Shown piece by piece: positions 61,701 to 64,000 of a DNA stretch of 64,000 nt. Made by a program: the position numbers and the translations under genes. Every line of letters starts with the position of its first letter. Position 1 is the stretch's first letter. The notes beneath the pieces were generated by a model. The model was not told the DNA's origin. It saw only the letters and a program-made list of their open reading frames with translations, and made no database searches. Source of the stretch: Antilocapra americana (Eukaryota > Chordata > Mammalia > Artiodactyla > Antilocapridae); NCBI GenBank assembly GCA_007570785.1, contig ML660777.1:2846817-2910816 (forward strand). Reading direction: 5' to 3'.

Positions 61701-64000
61701 AGTTAATGACAGAGCTCCCTAAACCTTAAGTTAAAGCAACATTATTTTTTGCTGTTAGTTTCTTTATATACTGAAAACTTTATTTAAAAGATGAACCGTA
61801 TAATTTCCAATCATCTCATAAATTTACCTCTAATCTTGTTAATTGCTGGTGTGAACTTGCTGGATGGAATCCCTTTTGGAGATTCTGAAAGGTCTGCTTT
61901 CCTTCCTGGAAAGGCTCTGGATTTAGGCAAAACTGCAAGAAAATTCCACCTAGACCGACATGTACTAGAGTCTGGTAGAGACTGAATACGTTCCCCTCCT
62001 GGTAAAATAGGTCTGGTTAAGCAGGATGAAAAAGGGGAAGAAAACTCTAACTCATGCTTCTCTTTTCCAAGCCTCCAAATATAAGCATTTTTCCTTGAAG
62101 CTTAAAAAAACACAACTGTGCAATAAAAAAATCTTTTATTTACCTGTAGAAGGATCCAATTATAATTTAATTGCTAAACATCATATTAGTTTACATGAAG
62201 AATAAAGCAAACTCAACAATCCTCCTAGGCAGGGATTTAAAATCATCTTCACAGAAATTCACAGCTACACTGAAGATTTCTGTAGAACGCCTATCATACG
62301 GTAAGGCAACCTTTAGAATCCATGACTTTGTCAAGGAGCAGTACTCTTACTCATTTGTGCTCTGTGAAAAAGCAGGAAGTGTTTCGAAAGAAGCCTCTGG
62401 CTTCAAAAGATGACTTTTCAAAACTTTTCAAACGAACATTTGGTTTTCTGTAACCAAAAAGAAAACAAAAACAAGCTAAGCCCAAAGGCTGACTATCCCC
62501 CTTTCTTAGAGGTGACATGCATCACTTTATTTTCCTACCGGAGGTAGAGAAGCCTAGTCTTAAATAAATGAGTATACATGTGATATTTCTTCAACATCGT
62601 CTCATATGTAATAAGCTGTTGATGAAAAGAGCACTACTGAGCAGACAGACCTGGGTCCCGGACTCTTCACCAGTTGGGTGAGGACACCTTTTACAGGCTT
62701 CAGTCATACAAGTAGAGGAGGAAGGATGGTCTCTTTAACCCTGAACATGTCCCCATCTTGAAGGCAGACTGAGCTTAACACTCATAACGACTGAAGAGGG
62801 TTATCCCTGGTAACACTTCCATCTTTCAACTTTCCCAAAGTTAATGGCTTATTAAATGCACACAGCCAACCCACCACACCAGCCAGAGTTCAAGTTTTCA
62901 TACGTTAGAGTAGGGAGAATCTGTACCCTCCTCACACAGGGATACTATGCTCCAAAATAACAATGGAAAGCAAATGCCAGGGAAATAATATATACTGGGT
63001 GTGGGGAGGCAGGAGTGGAGCTAGGTGTTGGTTGGGGTGGGGGGAGGGCGGGGGGAAGAGGAGCATATGGTTTCAAGAGAAGTTTTCCCAAATCTTTGCC
63101 TGGGTGGCCGGCCCTAGGAATGCGAGCAGGGCGTACAAAGAATGGGGTTTCGCTCCCAAGGGTGGGTCTCAGACTCAAGGTGGATGATAAAAACCCTCCT
63201 GAAAAGAAACCCTCCTTTCAAGTCTTGGTGGTGTCCCGAACGAGGGCTGTAAAGTAAGTCGTTCAGCCTCTCTGAACCTCAGCTCTCATCGGACGAGAGG
63301 AGCCAGCCTCCTCCCCTCCCTCTTTCTCGGCAAGATTCAGGCTTCAAACTTCGGGGAAAGCCTCCGTGGCTTTCTCACCTCGGGTCAGGTGGGAGCGCCA
63401 AAGCAGAGGGCCTCCTATCCCTTAAAAAAGACACCAGAGCTCCTGGTTAGGAGCTGAGGCGTCTAGCCAGGGTTATTTTCTCTGCGCGTGTATTTCTCTG
63501 GTTCTGCTTTTAAATTCTTCGACTACCCCCGCCCGTTCCCCCGTGGCTGATGCCCCGTGGAGTCCAACATCCCCTTCCATCTTCCCTTTCTCCGACACTG
63601 ACTCGGGCAGGCACGTCCCGGCAGAGGAAGGAGAAAGACGCGAGGAGCCCGCGGCAGCCGAGCGCCCCGCGGGCTTCCGACGGCGGGGGAGCCGCGCGGG
63701 CGCCGCCGCCCGCCCCGGGGTCCCCGGCTCGGCCCCCCGCTTACCCGCGATGTCCCACAGCTGCAGGCGCACCAGCGTCCTGCTGTCCCAGTGGAGGACC
63801 TTGAGGGCGAAGTCCACCCCGATGGTGGCGCGGTAGTGCTGGGAGAAGAGCTGGTGGACGTAGCGCTTGATGATGCTGGTCTTGCCCACGCCGAGCTCGC
63901 CGATGACCAGCACCTTGAAGAGGTGCTCGCTCGTCTCCGGCGGCGCCGCGGCGGCGGCGGCCGCGCCCCGGCCCGGGTCCCCGGCCCCGCCGCCCGCCAT
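36220..64000 (-). CDS. RAB32: RAB32, complete three-exon coding sequence (Rab-family small GTPase)
   Basis: Joined coding parts are 64000-63745, 41150-40873 and 36366-36220, giving 226 residues. Seen: P-loop G34-x4-GKT (K40, T41), switch I T59, switch II DIAGQ at 83-87, NKCD at 145-148, ETSAK at 174-178 and C-terminal C225-C226 for double geranylgeranylation. The DIAGQ motif, in place of the usual DTAGQ, is the signature of the RAB32/RAB38/RAB29 subfamily. Known role: RAB32 directs traffic to melanosomes and other lysosome-related organelles, acts at mitochondria and ER contacts, and binds the PKA regulatory subunit. The Ala in helix alpha5 needed for that binding (human A185) aligns with A187 here. 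Human RAB32 is 225 residues; this copy has a longer N-terminal alanine run and one residue fewer near the C-terminus. All splice sites are GT-AG and phases match, so it looks functional. RAB38 is excluded by the long Gly/Ala-rich N-terminus. Confidence 0.97.
36691..36910 (+). mobile_element. Bov-tA SINE in RAB32 intron 2, 12-bp target duplication
   Basis: Full unit with head GGGCTTCCCTGGTGGCTCAG; ACAGATATAAAA at 36679-36690 and 36911-36922. Antisense to RAB32. Confidence 0.96.
37301..37492 (+). mobile_element. Bov-tA SINE in RAB32 intron 2
   Basis: Head AACTTCCCAGATGGCTCCGT, shortened body, end GACAAGACTGAGCGACTAAG. Confidence 0.92.
38105..38470 (+). mobile_element. BovB LINE 3' fragment in RAB32 intron 2
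   Basis: Begins at [15 protein letters not shown] sequence (TTTTTGAACTGTGGTGCTGG) and ends at CACGACTAAGTGACTGAAC. Confidence 0.93.
38471..39960. other. RAB32 intron 2 interior, no recognised repeat
   Basis: Contains a CA/TG-rich part (38,510-38,600) with alternating purine-pyrimidine stretches; otherwise nothing I recognise. Confidence 0.45.
39961..39978. repeat. (TA)n microsatellite
   Basis: Nine TA units. Confidence 0.9.
39978..40009 (+). repeat. Short diverged direct repeat, copy 1
   Basis: AAACCACTCTGGTAAATCC and what follows match 40,778-40,809 at about 28 of 32 positions. No known family. Confidence 0.6.
40778..40809 (+). repeat. Short diverged direct repeat, copy 2
   Basis: AAACCACTCGGGTAAATCC, second copy of the unit at 39,978, ending about 65 bp beyond the exon 2 donor. 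Confidence 0.6.
40873..41150 (-). CDS. RAB32: RAB32 exon 2 (residues 86-178)
   Basis: The acceptor reads TTATTTCTAG just before the exon and the donor is AAG|GTGAGC (GT at 40872-40871). The exon begins with two bases that complete G86, then [15 protein letters not shown], the core fold, NKCDQ at 145-149 (guanine specificity) and ETSAK at 174-178. Length is 278 nt, so both junctions keep frame. Substitutions from human RAB32 are conservative (for example [10 protein letters not shown] against DVSRSSTFEA). Confidence 0.97.
41160..43490. other. RAB32 intron 1, exon 2-proximal part
   Basis: About 2.3 kb with no recognised interspersed repeat apart from an AT-rich patch at 41,870-41,920. This is the longest apparently repeat-poor stretch in the middle of the window, so conserved non-coding sequence is possible. 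Confidence 0.45.
43571..43796 (-). mobile_element. Bov-tA SINE inside BovB
   Basis: Reverse unit from GTTAGTCACTCGGTCCTGTC to GAGTCACCAGGGAAGCTC. BovB sequence flanks it on both sides but about 150 bp of the host are missing. Confidence 0.9.
44775..45232 (-). mobile_element. BovB LINE 3' fragment nested in reverse within BovB
   Basis: Begins with TTCAGTCGCTCAGTCATGTC (reverse of the BovB tail) and runs to TAGATGAACCTTTGCTGG. TTTTACCAG at 44766-44774 and 45233-45241 is a 9-bp target duplication, and the host BovB continues without loss after it. Confidence 0.95.
45905..46640 (+). mobile_element. L1 3'UTR-type remnant
   Basis: ACCCCACTCCTAGGTATTTG, GGATGAATCTCAAAATAATT and GAGAAAGCAGATCAGTTGAT follow the order of an old L1M 3' region. 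No coding potential. Confidence 0.78.
46655..46882 (-). mobile_element. BovB LINE 3' fragment
   Basis: Starts with three TTCAG repeats and GTTGCTCAGTCGTGTCCGAC and ends at GCATCAGGTGGCCAAAGTAT; reverse orientation, 5' truncated. Confidence 0.93.
46895..47140 (+). mobile_element. hAT-type DNA transposon remnant
   Basis: Words AATAAAGTTTTATTGGAATA, GGTGGAGTTGACTAGTTGCA and GGCTCACAAAGCCTAAAATA belong to a well-known non-autonomous mammalian hAT repeat. Terminal repeats are eroded. Confidence 0.6.
47287..47503 (+). mobile_element. Bov-tA SINE
   Basis: Head GGGCTTCCCTGGTGACTCAG and body to CACGACTGAGCAACTAATGC. Confidence 0.93.
47504..48359. other. RAB32 intron 1, no recognised feature
   Basis: AT-rich; nothing recognised. 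Confidence 0.45.
48360..48840 (+). repeat. Old mammalian repeat, possibly LTR-type, split by a SINE
   Basis: Ends with CACAACCTAGCCTATCTTGA, similar in style to the repeat end at 19,830. Family uncertain. Confidence 0.35.
48636..48772 (-). mobile_element. Bov-tA SINE, truncated at a G run
   Basis: Reverse body from GTCAGTCGCTCAGTTGTATC to CCATGCCCTCTTCC followed by a run of about nine G; the head is missing. Confidence 0.88.
48870..49060 (+). repeat. Old mammalian interspersed repeat (5,340 family)
   Basis: TAGGTGCCTCCTACGTACCA and GGCACTGTGCTAGACACTGG mark the start of the family also present at 5,340 and 16,520. Confidence 0.55.
49061..50965. other. RAB32 intron 1, mostly unassigned
   Basis: Only the (GT)21 tract (49,677) and a weak MIR-like piece near 49,935-50,040 stand out. 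Confidence 0.45.
49677..49718. repeat. (GT)21 microsatellite
   Basis: Uninterrupted 42-nt GT tract, the longest simple repeat here and likely polymorphic. Confidence 0.97.
50973..51194 (+). mobile_element. Bov-tA SINE
   Basis: Head GGGCTTCCCAGGTGGCTCAG. AAGAATT (50966-50972 and 51195-51201) may be a 7-bp target duplication. Confidence 0.93.
51205..51950. other. RAB32 intron 1, no recognised feature
   Basis: AT-rich; ends in a (AG)n tract at 51,935-51,953. Confidence 0.45.
51955..52090 (+). repeat. MIR SINE
   Basis: CTGGATTCATGCCCTAACTC, ACCTTGGGGAAATCCCTTAA and GAGTCTCAATTTACTCAACT follow the MIR core order. Confidence 0.75.
52120..55090 (+). mobile_element. Artiodactyl L1-type 3' repeat split by BovB
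   Basis: The left part (52,120-52,242: GTGTGACACAGGGAGCTCAA to ATATGTATACCTGT) and right part (55,023-55,090: TGTATGGCAGAAACAAACAC to CAATTAAAAAAAA) read as one repeat with the BovB between them. Family name is from memory. Confidence 0.6.
52243..55022 (+). mobile_element. BovB LINE, longest copy, endonuclease to 3' end
   Basis: About 2.8 kb. It reads the APE-type endonuclease region ([13 protein letters not shown] near 52,425; [16 protein letters not shown] near 52,990), the RT region with [11 protein letters not shown] (about 54,250) and the C-terminal part to GACTAAACTGAACTGAACTG. Frameshifts and stops abound. Between 53,201 and 53,205 it jumps over a segment that the 13-kb copy retains, so it has an internal deletion. 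An AAAG expansion interrupts it at 53,448-53,479. Confidence 0.95.
55095..56000. other. RAB32 intron 1, no recognised feature
   Basis: T22 run at 55,156-55,177 and A-runs; nothing else recognised. Confidence 0.45.
56004..56215 (-). mobile_element. Bov-tA SINE
   Basis: Reverse unit from GTGCTGTCGCTCAGTCCTGT to GAGCGCCACCTGGGAAAG; with a short extra segment near 56,158-56,170. Confidence 0.92.
56687..56712. repeat. (AT)n microsatellite
   Basis: About 13 AT units directly before a SINE tail. Confidence 0.93.
56713..56926 (-). mobile_element. Bov-tA SINE
   Basis: Reverse unit starting with three GAAGT units, then GGCTCAGTCGTCTCTGACTC, to GAGCCATCAGGGAGC. Confidence 0.93.
57500..57990 (+). mobile_element. 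Probable LTR remnant
   Basis: Pyrimidine-rich sequence with CCTCCTATAGGGAACTATC, ATCTCTTTAAACGGCAATTG and TTTCACTTGAATAAAAAC near its end is laid out like an LTR with a poly(A) signal. No retroviral gene nearby. Tentative. Confidence 0.4.
57991..58070 (+). mobile_element. L1-type 3' end fragment
   Basis: TTGTAACATTGTTTGTTAAT with CCCCAATGCAAAATAAAAAT resembles the artiodactyl L1 tail at 2,830-2,875. Confidence 0.45.
58118..58240 (-). mobile_element. Bov-A SINE fragment
   Basis: GCTGCCGCTGCTGTTTAGTC to GTGGAGTGGCTTGCCATTTT; the head is absent. Confidence 0.87.
58926..59343 (-). mobile_element. BovB LINE 3' fragment
   Basis: Starts with two TTCAG repeats and CACTCAGTCATGTCTGACTC. A 132-codon minus-strand frame (59,348-58,950) covers the BovB C-terminus ([24 protein letters not shown]) without a stop, so this copy is fairly young. 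Confidence 0.94.
59350..60240. other. RAB32 intron 1, no recognised feature
   Basis: No repeat recognised; a small tandem of AAAAGTGAATCTAAGTAT-like units lies at about 59,984-60,023. Confidence 0.45.
60250..60850 (+). mobile_element. ERV1-type LTR split by a SINE
   Basis: AGGGCTCCTGTGTCTCAT before the SINE and AAATAAATTTCTGCTATTAA, CTGTCTTACATTAATTTAAT after it read as an LTR end with a poly(A) signal. No retroviral gene flanks it. Confidence 0.6.
60558..60756 (+). mobile_element. Bov-tA SINE inside the LTR
   Basis: Head GCTTCCCTGATAGCTCAGTT and body to GGAGATGACTGAGTGCC. It separates the LTR end from its poly(A) region. Confidence 0.92.
60855..63479. other. RAB32 intron 1, exon 1-proximal part
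   Basis: About 2.6 kb without a recognised interspersed repeat. A purine/G-rich stretch (63,000-63,060) leads into the CpG island. Open frames here (for example 61,791-61,985 and 62,171-62,413, plus strand) have no motif I know and are not called genes. Promoter-proximal regulatory elements of RAB32 are plausible here. Confidence 0.45.
63480..64000. promoter_or_regulatory. RAB32: CpG island (left part) over RAB32 exon 1
   Basis: GC content and CpG density rise sharply from about 63,480 to the window end, in contrast to the AT-rich intron. The island covers exon 1 and the first 260 bp of intron 1 and presumably continues into the promoter outside the window. This is typical of a broadly expressed Rab gene. 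Confidence 0.8.
63745..64000 (-). CDS. RAB32: RAB32 exon 1 coding part (residues 1-85 plus one base)
   Basis: The ATG is the reverse complement of the last three bases of the window. The exon encodes a Gly/Ala-rich N-terminus with seven alanines (residues 13-19), then the P-loop GELGVGKT, switch I and the strand leading to LWDIA. It ends after the first base of the codon for G86 at a G|GTAAGC donor (GT at 63744-63743). The codons are very GC-rich and CpG-rich, as usual for a first exon in a CpG island. Because the window ends at the ATG, the 5'UTR, Kozak context and promoter cannot be judged. Confidence 0.97.

Larger units (their letters stand above)
41151..63744 (-). other. RAB32: RAB32 intron 1
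   Basis: 22,594 bp, GT-AG, phase 1. It is filled with BovB, Bov-tA, L1, LTR and hAT insertions that are listed separately. Stretches without a recognised repeat are 41,160-43,490, 47,510-48,350, 49,070-50,960, 51,205-51,950, 55,095-56,000, 56,930-57,490, 58,245-58,920, 59,350-60,240 and 60,855-63,480. I see no additional coding exon in it. Confidence 0.93.

Noticed and set aside
61791..62413. Two short plus-strand frames in RAB32 intron 1
   Set aside because: No motif, no splice signals tying them together, and no conservation can be judged here.
63543..63836. Plus-strand frames antisense to RAB32 exon 1
   Set aside because: Shadow frames of a GC-rich first exon.

Overview
This window is nuclear DNA from a ruminant, most likely a bovid such as cattle, buffalo, sheep or goat. 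The evidence is about 28 copies of the ruminant tRNA-Glu-derived SINE Bov-tA/Bov-A and at least ten fragments of the RTE-type LINE BovB, together with older mammalian repeats (L1, MIR, hAT, LTRs). Two real genes are visible and both lie on the minus strand. No operon, phage, CRISPR array or other prokaryotic feature is present.

Right part (35,850-64,000): the complete coding sequence of RAB32. It has three exons (63,745-64,000; 40,873-41,150; 36,220-36,366), which join in frame to a 226-residue Rab GTPase ending in Cys-Cys. The start codon is the last three bases of the window, so the 5'UTR and promoter lie outside; the start of a CpG island is seen around exon 1. A poly(A) signal at 35,872-35,877 suggests the transcript ends near 35,850. 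Intron 1 is about 22.6 kb and much of it is transposon insertions, including a BovB copy inserted in reverse inside another BovB, which leaves two abutting inverted arms of about 430 bp.

Left part (1-7,470): the first coding exon of ADGB (androglobin) is 7,126-7,199 on the minus strand, only 74 nt long and ending at a GTAAGG donor. The exon sits in a GC-rich island carrying a near-ideal RFX X-box 75 bp upstream of the ATG, as expected for a ciliary/testis gene. The rest of ADGB lies beyond the left edge, and 1-7,125 is its intron 1 in this reading. The order RAB32 then ADGB on the same strand matches the mammalian order GRM1-RAB32-ADGB as I know it from human chromosome 6.

Middle part (7,470-35,850): about 28 kb of intergenic DNA between the RAB32 3' end and the ADGB promoter, dominated by layered repeats. 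Several insertions keep perfect target-site duplications, so the insertion order can be read directly.

I found no previously undescribed biological system. The most useful observations are the tiny ADGB exon with its X-box, the BovB inverted repeat in RAB32 intron 1, and several dated nested insertions. Repeat family names come from recognition of the sequence, not from a database search. Family names for the older repeats are the least certain.
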